NCBI GenBank assembly: GCA_910578475.1
Contig: CAJTRK010000039.1
Location: 1-26,309 of the forward strand
Length of the DNA stretch: 26,309 bases
Direction of reading: 5' to 3'
DNA from: an uncultured Lachnospiraceae bacterium
GTDB lineage: Bacteria > Bacillota > Clostridia > Lachnospirales > Lachnospiraceae
How positions within the stretch are numbered: the stretch's first letter is position 1; every line of letters starts with the position of its first letter. A program made the position numbers and the translations under genes. The notes beneath the pieces are model-generated. The model searched no databases. It saw only the letters and a program-made list of their open reading frames with translations, and had not been told where the DNA came from. Positions 1 through 7,509 of the stretch are shown here, piece by piece.

Positions 1-2
1 TC

Positions 3-350
3 GACATCGCCGACAACGACATCAACGAGGTTTCGGGCGGTCAGCTTCAGCGGGCATGTATCTGCCGCAGTATGATAAACGACCCGAAAATGATTTTTGC
101 CGACGAGCCGACAGGGGCTTTGAACCGCGCTTCCTCCGACGAGGTAATGGAAGAGCTTGTAAAATTAAATTCTGAGGGAACAACAATCATGCTCGTTACT
201 CACGATGTTAAGGTAGCGGCAAAATGTACAAGGGTCATGTACATTGTTGACGGGAACATAAAGGGAGAGTACGACTTAAGCGACTGTTCCACGCAGATGA
301 GAGAACGGGAGCGTGCATTGAATAACTGGCTTCTGGAATTAGGGTGGTAG
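3..350 (+). CDS. ABC transporter ATP-binding protein, C-terminal part (5' truncated by window)
   Basis: The reading frame is open from the window edge and ends at 350. It encodes the second half of an ABC ATPase: the signature SGGQLQR, then Walker B MIFADEP, the D-loop region (TGALN) and the H-loop (LVTHD). The order and the 'ADEPTGALN' wording match the MacB/LolD/BceA group, which energises export or extraction of lipoproteins, antimicrobial peptides or similar substrates. Walker A and the start codon lie outside the window. The protein stops about 40 residues after the H-loop region, with no extra regulatory domain. No partner permease is visible downstream, so it would have to lie upstream. 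Family assignment is confident; the substrate cannot be told. Confidence 0.85.
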   Translation, partial: DIADNDINEVSGGQLQRACICRSMINDPKMIFADEPTGALNRASSDEVMEELVKLNSEGTTIMLVTHDVKVAAKCTRVMYIVDGNIKGEYDLSDCSTQMRERERALNNWLLELGW

Positions 351-406
351 TGTGAAAAATAAATTTTTCACACGCGAATTTGTGCCTGCGGCGCAAATAT
401 CGCAGG
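350..406. repeat. Cluster of inverted repeats after the ABC ATPase
   Basis: Immediately after the stop codon is a perfect palindrome with 11-bp arms (350-360 and 363-373) and a 2-nt centre. It is followed by two overlapping, mutually exclusive hairpins: 378-385 with 391-398 (one G-U pair), and CCTGCG 385-390 with CGCAGG 401-406. None is followed by a T-run, so this is not a classical terminator. It may be a REP-like intergenic element or a processing/termination structure for the ABC operon. Confidence 0.45.
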
Positions 407-513
407 TTGAGAGAATGGCATGGTTATTAGTATGGATATTCTTATCGTTGAGGAATGAAACAGGAATATATGCAGCGCACTACTATCTGGTTTAGACCTT
501 TTCACATTGCATT

Positions 514-546
514 AAAAAAGACAGAACCGCAAACCCGGTTCTGTCT
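514..546 (-). terminator. Rho-independent terminator on the minus strand
   Basis: A perfect 11-bp stem (519-529 with 536-546, AGACAGAACCG/CGGTTCTGTCT) has a 6-nt loop. Read on the minus strand it is followed by a run of six U (514-519). It is oriented to end transcription of the minus-strand deaminase gene, whose stop lies about 265 bp upstream in that direction. The rest of 407-811 shows no convincing gene. Confidence 0.65.
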
Positions 547-811
547 CTTCATAACGCTTTAAATGTTTCGAGGTATATGTATTTTTGTAATATTACATAG
601 CCGCTTTGACGCTATTTCAGTCCCCTTCCATAAAAGAACCCTCCTTTTCATCCTTAAAACCAGTATGCTTCGGATTTAAGGCGTTGCTGAATAATGTCAT
701 TCAGACAAATATAGCTATAAATTGTCAAAATCTCATTTGTTTCTTTTCTTTATAGTCTATCATATAAATAATTATATTCAAGTCTTGACATTTGAAATTT
801 TTTCTAAATGA

Positions 812-3190
812 TTAAAAAGTCCATTCGATAGAATAAGTATAATTCACATTGGCGTCATTGATTTGATATTCATATACGCATCTTTCGCCACAGTCCGGAA
901 GTTCTTTTAGCTTTTCTTCCCTGATAAGCGTTTCCATTTTTAAATCTGCATAGATAACTGCTCTGACATCGTGAAAAACATGGTCTTCCTTATTACAGGA
1001 TATTCTTAGAATAAGTTTGTCGGTCTGGTTTTTCACCATATGTGCCAGATAAGGTTCCATGACATTTTTTTCGTCTTTGGCTTTGGTCAGTATTGCATAA
1101 TTAAGAGTCTCCCCTTTTTGACGTTTGGCAATGATTTTATGGTTATAGGGCATTGAGTCTTTTGATTCTATGAGTTTAATATCGTCATCGCTTTTCTCTG
1201 TTACTAAACTTGTTCCATCATAAGAGCTGCCCGTCCAGATGATTTTTCTTGTAAACTCATTCAGTTCATCTTTTTGTACGACTGCATTTATCGTCCGGAG
1301 GCATTCGATTTTATTTCTTTTTTGTAAAAAGTTAAAATCTATCTCCATATTCGTATATTTGATGTCAGCATATTTTAATTCGGAAATATCCGTTTTATTG
1401 GATATTAATTTTTTGATATTGACATCGGTTAATAATTCGATTTCATCTTTTGTTGCAATCCGCGGTTCATAAAAATCCAAATAAGTCTGGCCGATTGCTC
1501 CATAAAAGAGTTTCATTTCCGGATTGTCGTTTTCTCCAAAAGATAAAATATGTTTTTGGGAAATACCAGGATAAGGATTGATGTAATAAATTTTTCTGAT
1601 TCCGAGCTGATATGCCTTTTTGGCACATAATTCACAAGGACTCGCCGTAGTAAACAAATTACCATTTTTAATTTGCGTTCCTCCATATTTCGAAATCTGT
1701 AAAAAAGCATTTTCCTCTGCATGAAGAGAGCGTGTATAGACCTGATTCCTTTCACCGGTAATGCTGTTGTATACATCTTTAAAGCAATATGGCATACAGC
1801 GTCCATACAATTTATCTTTTGTATGAACATTAATCTTCTTTATTGCATTAGAAAATTCTTTATTTTCAATTTCAAAGTCGCTATAATTTTCGTGGTCTTT
1901 GTTCTGGCAATAGGATGCAGAGTCTCTCAACAGGCAGGGAATTTGTCCTTTGGGGACATCATTCCAACCGACAGACTGAATAGAGTAATCTCCACGGGTT
2001 ACGACTGCTCCTACCTGTCGTGACAAGCATCCCGAATTAAATTTTGTATTGTATGCCAGCTGCATGCAGCGTTCAATATGGGATGGCGTAACTAATCCTG
2101 GATGAATAATTAAGGAAATATATTTTATTAACTGTCTTGTCAGGTCATAATATTTATCATTCTTGATATCCGGATTATAAATATGGATGCCGGCGTATTC
2201 AATGCAGCTTTCTATACTCTGATGGTAGAATACTTCCTGAGGGTATTTCATTTTTTGTGCATATTCGATGGAGTCCAGATTGGCCAGTTCTTCCGAAGTT
2301 AAATTGCGCAGACGGCCGCATCGGTCGCTGTCATTTGTGCTGACTGCCATCAGATAAAAGGCTCTGTATTTATCTTTTAGGAACATGGCTTCATATGGAT
2401 TTCGAATAGCATCTATACATATTCGCGTAGACTGTATATTATTGTTTTTATTATAGGAATTAATAATTTCAATTAAAATTGCAATCCGTTTTGCAAAAAG
2501 TCGATATTTCTTTTCATTAAACTGGTCCTTAAATGGATTCCCGGAACAACGAATATTGTTTCCGAATTGCTGCATGATATAGGTATAAAGGTGAAATTTT
2601 GATTGCTGTTTTCCTTTGAGCTTATCTGTATAGGTTTCGTAACAGGAATAGGAATCCATTACGCTGCGGAAACGCTTTTTATATCCTTTCAGTGTTTCCA
2701 TATAAAATTTATAATAATCGGATATACTCTCAGCACTTAACGATGATACTTCAATTTGTTCAGGATTCAGAGGATATTTTTTGCATTCATCAAACATGTA
2801 CTGCATTTGCTTTATTCCTTCAAGAACCTTGTGCTTTTCGCCTATATTAATTGTTTCTTTTCTGGTCTCATCCGTAATATTTTTTATGTAGTCACAAAAG
2901 GAATCAATTCCGGATTCAAGTACGCTTGCAAAGATTAATCCGCTGACTTCTATTACGGAAAAAGCCTGCCATCGTCCGGGTTCTTTCATATATTCATCGA
3001 TGATGCGTTCTTTTCGCTCTTCGCTGTTTTTAAAATCATAATGTTTGGCATTGCGCAAATCCAAATCTTGAAAATGTTTCTTTTCCAGTATTTTGGCAAC
3101 AGTACTGCAGCCGGCGCCGGTTCGCCCTGTTAAACCGATAATAATTAAACATTCTTTTCCTTCGTAGACTTGTGAGATTGCATCTTTCAT
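812..3190 (-). CDS. AvcD-like anti-phage dCTP/dCMP deaminase with N-terminal P-loop domain and C-terminal extension
   Basis: The protein has 792 residues. The N-terminus has a P-loop (GLTGRTGAGCST, residues 19-30) in which the usual Walker A lysine is cysteine. Residues about 370-575 are a deoxycytidylate deaminase domain: CLSRQVGAVV (388-397), the zinc/catalytic HAE (490-492) and PCELC (518-522). Between them lies a Cys-rich insertion (about 419-469). This P-loop plus deaminase plan matches the AvcD/dCTP-deaminase defence proteins, which deplete dCTP and dCMP during phage infection. About 210 residues after the deaminase (about 580-792) resemble nothing I recognise and make the protein longer than the family members I know. 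The start is supported by AGGAGG at 3197-3202 (minus). The gene is visibly more AT-rich than its neighbours, suggesting horizontal acquisition. The assignment of the two domains is firm; the antiviral role is inferred from architecture. Confidence 0.8.
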   Translation of the reverse strand: MKDAISQVYEGKECLIIIGLTGRTGAGCSTVAKILEKKHFQDLDLRNAKHYDFKNSEERKERIIDEYMKEPGRWQAFSVIEVSGLIFASVLESGIDSFCDYIKNITDETRKETINIGEKHKVLEGIKQMQYMFDECKKYPLNPEQIEVSSLSAESISDYYKFYMETLKGYKKRFRSVMDSYSCYETYTDKLKGKQQSKFHLYTYIMQQFGNNIRCSGNPFKDQFNEKKYRLFAKRIAILIEIINSYNKNNNIQSTRICIDAIRNPYEAMFLKDKYRAFYLMAVSTNDSDRCGRLRNLTSEELANLDSIEYAQKMKYPQEVFYHQSIESCIEYAGIHIYNPDIKNDKYYDLTRQLIKYISLIIHPGLVTPSHIERCMQLAYNTKFNSGCLSRQVGAVVTRGDYSIQSVGWNDVPKGQIPCLLRDSASYCQNKDHENYSDFEIENKEFSNAIKKINVHTKDKLYGRCMPYCFKDVYNSITGERNQVYTRSLHAEENAFLQISKYGGTQIKNGNLFTTASPCELCAKKAYQLGIRKIYYINPYPGISQKHILSFGENDNPEMKLFYGAIGQTYLDFYEPRIATKDEIELLTDVNIKKLISNKTDISELKYADIKYTNMEIDFNFLQKRNKIECLRTINAVVQKDELNEFTRKIIWTGSSYDGTSLVTEKSDDDIKLIESKDSMPYNHKIIAKRQKGETLNYAILTKAKDEKNVMEPYLAHMVKNQTDKLILRISCNKEDHVFHDVRAVIYADLKMETLIREEKLKELPDCGERCVYEYQINDANVNYTYSIEWTF

Positions 3191-3202
3191 CTTTATCCTC
3201 CT

Positions 3203-3460
3203 GTATTCAAAATTTTTTCAGACATCGTATGCCTGCCTGACGGTTCCAGGTAATCTGTAAAAATATCGTTCTCTGTTTTTAATCATTTTATCAAATTTCT
3301 TTTATTCTATATTGACTGTTTTTGCCTGATTTTTGCCTTTTTTTGCCGGCTGATAGTTCTGTGAAGCCGTCAGGGAAATTTCATTGACACAAATAATTTA
3401 AGCATTGCCATATACTGCAAAAAACAGAATCATAAGAATATCGGACGAAGGCGGTAAACT
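3203..3460. other. Non-coding region upstream of the AvcD-like gene
   Basis: These 258 bp hold no convincing gene. They contain three direct repeats of TTTTTGCC (3319-3326, 3330-3337, 3340-3347; GGCAAAAA on the minus strand) directly followed by a small hairpin (CGGCT 3347-3351 with AGCCG 3365-3369). A TTGACA at 3384-3389 and TATACT at 3411-3416 are present on the plus strand, but 21 bp apart, too far for a standard promoter. In described AvcID systems an inhibitory RNA (AvcI) is encoded next to avcD, so this is where such an RNA would be sought; nothing here proves one. Confidence 0.35.
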
Positions 3461-3649
3461 ATGAACAAAGAATGGTCTGGGTTTCATAAAACAAAGCGGA
3501 CATGGATTAGGAAAAAAATAAAAGAACTTAACAGACAAAAGATTGCAGAATTTTCAGAGAGACTGCATTTGCAGGAACGATATACAGATATCTTTGAAGT
3601 GAAGGAAATGCAGAAAAAGATTCTTTGCGGCTTATCCTGTACCGATTGA
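3461..3649 (+). CDS. Small basic hypothetical protein, possibly a frameshifted remnant
   Basis: A 62-residue open frame rich in Lys and Arg, with a weak ribosome binding site (GAAGGCGG, 3447-3454). I do not recognise it. A protein-like reading (AAYPVPIEKRLYRKHAKNI, then stop) continues in another frame across its 3' end, from about 3626 to 3685. The last few residues of the 62-residue frame may therefore follow a frameshift, and the original product may have been about 15 residues longer. It runs into the 3' end of the convergent C39-like gene. It could equally be chance coding. Confidence 0.25.
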   Translation: MNKEWSGFHKTKRTWIRKKIKELNRQKIAEFSERLHLQERYTDIFEVKEMQKKILCGLSCTD

Positions 3650-3682
3650 AAAAAGATTATACCGAAAGCACGCAAAGAATAT

Positions 3683-4315
3683 TTAAAATCGCTGCATGTG
3701 GTCAGCAGACGGGTCCTGCTCATGAAAAACAATAACGGCTTCGCGAAGTTCAAAAGGCCCCATTTCATAAAAACCTTTTCCGGTACGATTCAGGCGTTCT
3801 ATGGAAACAAGGCGGTTGGCCCGTTTGGGCTGGCCGTTTAAGAACGCAATGCCGGGTTCTCCATATTCCTCACTCAGTTCCGGGTCATCTTCTTCCTCAT
3901 AATAAGGGTCGAACAGATACAGTTTGTCGCTTTCGATGCCGGTCAGCAGCACATAATGGGACACTTCCAAAAAAAGGCGCAGAACAACAACGCCGCCCTG
4001 CCGGAGCGCGCAGCCGATTCTGCCCGTTTGATTGATATGTACTTCTTCTCCCGACAGGAACTCACAGGAAATCGGGAAGCGCTTCGCCTGGCCGAACTGA
4101 TTAAGCCAGTCGGCAAGAAATCTCATAGCGGACGAGGAAGTGCCGCGTTTGCAGATTTCGCCTTTGTCATTATAAGAATCCATACAATAGAGCATAATAT
4201 ATTTAATGATTTCGGGAGGCACTTCTTCCCGCTCAAAAAGGAACCGAATTGCGTTGGTAAGTGAGACCGGACCGCAGTCGTATTCGCTGGACTGATAATT
4301 AAGCAGATTTTTCAT
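3683..4315 (-). CDS. C39-like cysteine peptidase family protein
   Basis: The 210-residue protein has the papain-like C39 arrangement: oxyanion glutamine Q8 and nucleophile C14 in NYQSSEYDCGPVSLTNA, H120 in EVSHYVLLTG, and D136 in LYLFDPYY. C39 peptidases cleave double-glycine leaders when fused to bacteriocin exporters, but this one stands alone, with no signal peptide, membrane segments or ABC domain. It more likely belongs to the free-standing C39-like family of unknown substrate. No precursor peptide with a GG leader was seen nearby. GAAAGG (minus, 4327-4332) precedes the ATG, and a good sigma-A promoter sits about 70 nt upstream. It is divergent from the peptide-transport operon. Confidence 0.75.
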   Translation of the reverse strand: MKNLLNYQSSEYDCGPVSLTNAIRFLFEREEVPPEIIKYIMLYCMDSYNDKGEICKRGTSSSAMRFLADWLNQFGQAKRFPISCEFLSGEEVHINQTGRIGCALRQGGVVVLRLFLEVSHYVLLTGIESDKLYLFDPYYEEEDDPELSEEYGEPGIAFLNGQPKRANRLVSIERLNRTGKGFYEMGPFELREAVIVFHEQDPSADHMQRF

Positions 4316-4384
4316 AGTTCGGAATACCTTTCACAATCATTGTCAGCATATCTTGACGTTCTTTCGTACTATAAAAGTGATTGT

Positions 4385-4413
4385 AATATACAACGGATAT
4401 GGCATAATGTCAA
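4385..4413 (-). promoter_or_regulatory. Sigma-A promoter for the C39-like gene
   Basis: On the minus strand a perfect -35 TTGACA (4408-4413) and a -10 TATATT (4385-4390) are separated by 17 bp. The -10 lies inside a short palindrome, TTGTA-ATA-TACAA (4381-4393), a possible operator. The start codon is about 70 nt downstream. Confidence 0.75.
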
Positions 4414-4493
4414 GAAGTCGTTTGTTTGTTTTGAAGCGGACGCGTGAGGTGTGACGGAGGTGCGCCGAATCTGCCTCAATTTACAAAAAAATA

Positions 4494-4522
4494 TTGACAT
4501 TGTTAATATATGGAAATATAAT
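4494..4522 (+). promoter_or_regulatory. Consensus sigma-A promoter for the peptide-transport operon
   Basis: TTGACA (4494-4499) and TATAAT (4517-4522) are separated by exactly 17 bp, a full-consensus promoter about 71 nt before the substrate-binding protein. The leader contains TTCCTA (4531-4536) pairing with TAGGAA (4546-4551), and TTAAAC (4538-4543) that could alternatively pair with GTTTAA (4566-4571). Two AAACGGT motifs resemble half of a catabolite-response (cre) site, but the match is too loose to call. Confidence 0.85.
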
Positions 4523-4593
4523 AAACAAAATTCCTAGTTAAACGGTAGGAAGTGAATCGGAAACGGTTTAAGGGAGATTGAAGGAGGAACATA

Positions 4594-6261
4594 ATGAAAA
4601 AATTTTTCGGTAAGATAGTCAGTCTGACGCTTGCGGCGGTAATGATGTTTCTGATGGCCGGCTGCGGCGCATCGGACGGCGGCGCAGCGGGTGACGGCGC
4701 GTCTGTGGGAGACAGCGCACAGGGAAACACGGCGGCAGAAGGCGCAGCGTCAGGAGAGAAAATTGTTAATATCGGCATTACGGATTCTCTGGGAGGAATG
4801 AACCCGCTTACGAATGACCAGACATGGGTCAATAAATATGCGGTAGGATTACAGTTTCTTCCGCTTGTGGAGCTGGATGAAGAGCTGAACTTTCAGCCGA
4901 TGCTGGCGGATTCGGTAACGACGGAAGATAATCGGAATTTTATCGTTCATATCGATGAAAACGCGACGTGGTCAGACGGAACACCGGTTACGGCGGAAGA
5001 TGTAGAGTTTACCTTTTTGAAGCTGGCGAGTCCGGTTATTGCCAATCCTACGTTAATGCTTTATGCGTTCGAAGGGGTAAACGATGACGGGTTCGTGGAA
5101 GAAGGCGCGGAAAGCGTGGAAGGCGTTAAGGTTTTGGATGAAAAGACGGTGCAGTTTACGACGAAGTATCCGATTGCACTGACGACATTCGAGAACACCT
5201 ATGCCTTTTACATTCATACGCTTCCAAAGCATATATTAAGTCAGTACAGCGAGGCGGAACTTTCCACATTGGACTGGTTTAATCATCCGGATGTTGTCAG
5301 CGGACCGTATCGGGTAACGGCTTATGATGTGGACCATTATATTTCCTATACGTCTAATGAGCAGTATTGGAAGGGCGCGCCTAAAATAGGAAAGTTGAAT
5401 TTTAATATTCTGGATTCCAGTCAGATATATGCGGGGCTCCAGTCCGGGGAAATCGACGTGACACATCATACGATGACGGCGATTCCGCAGGAGGATTATG
5501 AAAACATCGAGGCACTGGAAAATGTTGACGTTGTATATGGTTCTCCGGTAACAAATCAGTCTGTTTTTATTCAGACCGCAAATATTACGGATGAAAGGGT
5601 TCGTCAGGCGCTTGTATATGCAATTGACAGAAATCAGATATTAGAACAGCTCATGAAAGGGCATGGTGAAATTGTGGATGGTTTTCTTTCTTCTGCGAGT
5701 CCTTTCTATGACGCGGATATCGAACCGATGTCCTATGACCCTGAAAAGGCTAAAGCGTTGTTGGCGGAAGCGGGATGGGACGGCTCCAGAACGCTGCGTT
5801 TCTATGTGAATTCCGGCGACGGCACGTTTGTCAATGCGGCGCAGGCAATGGCGGCACAGTGGGCGGCAGTCGGTATCAAAACAGAAATACAGACCGTTGA
5901 TTTGGCAACGCTGATGACGGTTGCGGGCACGACGGATTATGACCTTTTTGCGGTACAGTACACTTATGCGCCGGTTGACCCTTATCCCGATATTGCGTGG
6001 CTGCTCGGCGGCGAAGGCAGCTGGACCGGTTATGGCAATGATGAAATCAACGAGGCGCTTGCGGCGACACAGACAGCCGAAAGCATTGATGAAATGAAAG
6101 GTTTTTATTCCATTGTGGATAAAAAAGTACAGGAAGAGGTTCCCATGTTCTCGGCTTATATTATCAGCGGACAGGGAGCGGTCAGTAAGCGGCTGACAGG
6201 CGTTCATGCGAATGTGTACGGATTCTTTATTAACGTACACGAATGGGATATTACCGGGTAA
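4594..6261 (+). CDS. Peptide ABC transporter substrate-binding lipoprotein (SBP family 5)
   Basis: The 555-residue protein has a lipoprotein signal peptide ending in FLMAGC (lipidated C24). A Gly/Ala/Ser/Asp-rich linker (about 25-52) precedes the extracellular SBP_bac_5 domain of the OppA/DppA/NikA group. Family hallmarks are 'NPLTNDQTWV' near the N-terminus, 'WSDGTPVTAEDVEFTF', 'SGPYRV' and 'DERVRQALVYAIDRNQI'. It would be anchored outside the membrane and deliver oligopeptides or a peptide-like solute to the permeases encoded downstream. AGGAGG (4582-4587) fixes the start. It is the first gene of the operon behind a consensus promoter, and a hairpin after its stop may let it be made in excess over the transporter subunits. 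Substrate specificity cannot be read from the sequence. Confidence 0.93.
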   Translation: MKKFFGKIVSLTLAAVMMFLMAGCGASDGGAAGDGASVGDSAQGNTAAEGAASGEKIVNIGITDSLGGMNPLTNDQTWVNKYAVGLQFLPLVELDEELNFQPMLADSVTTEDNRNFIVHIDENATWSDGTPVTAEDVEFTFLKLASPVIANPTLMLYAFEGVNDDGFVEEGAESVEGVKVLDEKTVQFTTKYPIALTTFENTYAFYIHTLPKHILSQYSEAELSTLDWFNHPDVVSGPYRVTAYDVDHYISYTSNEQYWKGAPKIGKLNFNILDSSQIYAGLQSGEIDVTHHTMTAIPQEDYENIEALENVDVVYGSPVTNQSVFIQTANITDERVRQALVYAIDRNQILEQLMKGHGEIVDGFLSSASPFYDADIEPMSYDPEKAKALLAEAGWDGSRTLRFYVNSGDGTFVNAAQAMAAQWAAVGIKTEIQTVDLATLMTVAGTTDYDLFAVQYTYAPVDPYPDIAWLLGGEGSWTGYGNDEINEALAATQTAESIDEMKGFYSIVDKKVQEEVPMFSAYIISGQGAVSKRLTGVHANVYGFFINVHEWDITG

Positions 6262-6366
6262 AGATTGAATATTGAGGTAAGGAATATGATTATAAGAAAC
6301 TGATGCTGTATGGCAATCAGGACTTGCAGTTATAAAAGGCAAATGTTACTATAAATGTTAAGTTGC

Positions 6367-6401
6367 AATACCACAGATGGCAGCAGCCCGTCTGTGGTAT
6401 T
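6367..6401 (+). terminator. Intra-operon hairpin, probable attenuating terminator
   Basis: AATACCACAGA (6367-6377) pairs perfectly with TCTGTGGTATT (6391-6401), extended inward by about 3 pairs to a 7-nt loop. The T-tail is poor (TTTG). Partial termination or 3'-end stabilisation of the binding-protein mRNA is the likely role. No second promoter was seen in 6262-6482. Confidence 0.55.
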
Positions 6402-6482
6402 TGTCGCACTGATTAATTTATTGCTGTGAAAGAGCTTTCAACGCTGCCCGCTTTATGGCATGAGCAGGAATGGGGGATTTCA

Positions 6483-7475
6483 ATGTCACATTTATTGGAA
6501 GTGAAAGGACTGACGACGACCTTTCAGGGAGATTTCGGAACGAATACAAGCGTAGACCATGTTTCTTTTTATGTGGATGAAGGAGAAACGGTCTGTATCG
6601 TTGGAGAATCCGGCTGTGGGAAGAGCGTCACCTCTCTTTCGCTTATGAGACTGCTTTCCAGAAGCGGAGAAGTAACGGAAGGTACGGTTTTTTTTGACGG
6701 GCAGGATTTGTTTGCGATGACGGAAAAAGAGCTGGATAAGGTTCGGGGCAACCGGATTACGATGATTTTTCAGGACCCGCTGACGTCACTGAATCCGGTT
6801 TTTACGGTGGGGAGCCAGATTGCGGAAAGCATACGGGTTCATATGAACCTGAGCAAGGAAGAGGCAAAGGCGAGGGCGGAAATGCTGCTTGAGAGAGTCG
6901 GTATGCCGGATGCGGCGGGAACGATGAAAAAATTTCCGCATACGCTCTCAGGAGGTATGCGGCAGAGAGCGATGATTGCGATGGCGTTATCCTGTAATCC
7001 GAAGCTTTTGATTGCGGACGAACCGACAACGGCGCTGGATGTGACGATACAGGCGCAGATTATGAATTTGTTAAAAGATTTGCAGAAAGAAAACGGGATG
7101 TCCATTATCCTGATTACCCACGATATGGGACTGGTAGCCCGGATGGCGGACAGAGTTCTGGTCATGTATGCGGGACAGTTTATCGAAGAAGCCCCCGTAA
7201 AAGAACTGTTCAAAAGCCCGCAACATCCTTATACAGAGGCGTTGCTTGGCTCCGTTCCGACGATTCATGACGCCGCGGACAGGCAGCTTTTTTCCATACC
7301 GGGTATCGTGCCGGAAGTTTATGATGAGATTACCGGATGCCGTTTCGCGGGCCGGTGTCCGCATTATGCGGCGGAATGTGACAGACGGCAGGAAGATTAT
7401 GTATTCGGGCCGGGACATACGGCGAAGTGCATAAGGCGGAAAGAACTTCTAAGTCCGCGGAAGGACGCGAACTAA
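6483..7475 (+). CDS. Oligopeptide ABC transporter ATP-binding protein (OppD/DppD type)
   Basis: This cytoplasmic ATPase has 330 residues when started at ATG 6483, which follows GGGGGA (6472-6477) and gives the typical OppD N-terminus MSHLLEVKGL. An upstream in-frame start at 6426 (GTG-type, 19 extra residues) lacks a ribosome site and family similarity. Motifs: Walker A GESGCGKS (41-48), signature LSGGMRQR (155-162), Walker B LLIADE (175-180), H-loop H213, then the oligo_HPY region (HPYTEALLGSVP). The C-terminal cysteines (CRFAGRCPHYAAEC) match the motif reported to hold an iron-sulfur cluster in some dipeptide transporters. It pairs with the OppF-type ATPase, but the two genes are separated by a lipoprotein gene, which is unusual. 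Confidence 0.93.
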   Translation: MSHLLEVKGLTTTFQGDFGTNTSVDHVSFYVDEGETVCIVGESGCGKSVTSLSLMRLLSRSGEVTEGTVFFDGQDLFAMTEKELDKVRGNRITMIFQDPLTSLNPVFTVGSQIAESIRVHMNLSKEEAKARAEMLLERVGMPDAAGTMKKFPHTLSGGMRQRAMIAMALSCNPKLLIADEPTTALDVTIQAQIMNLLKDLQKENGMSIILITHDMGLVARMADRVLVMYAGQFIEEAPVKELFKSPQHPYTEALLGSVPTIHDAADRQLFSIPGIVPEVYDEITGCRFAGRCPHYAAECDRRQEDYVFGPGHTAKCIRRKELLSPRKDAN

Positions 7476-7509
7476 GAAGCTCTGCGGATTTGAGGGGGCT
7501 CAGAGGCTT

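Noticed and set aside
3384..3416. Plus-strand promoter TTGACA ... TATACT before the small frame at 3461
   Set aside because: The 21-bp spacing is outside the normal sigma-A range.
4538..4571. Catabolite-response (cre) site in the peptide-operon leader
   Set aside because: The two AAACGGT motifs match only part of the consensus and lack the flanking TG/CA positions.
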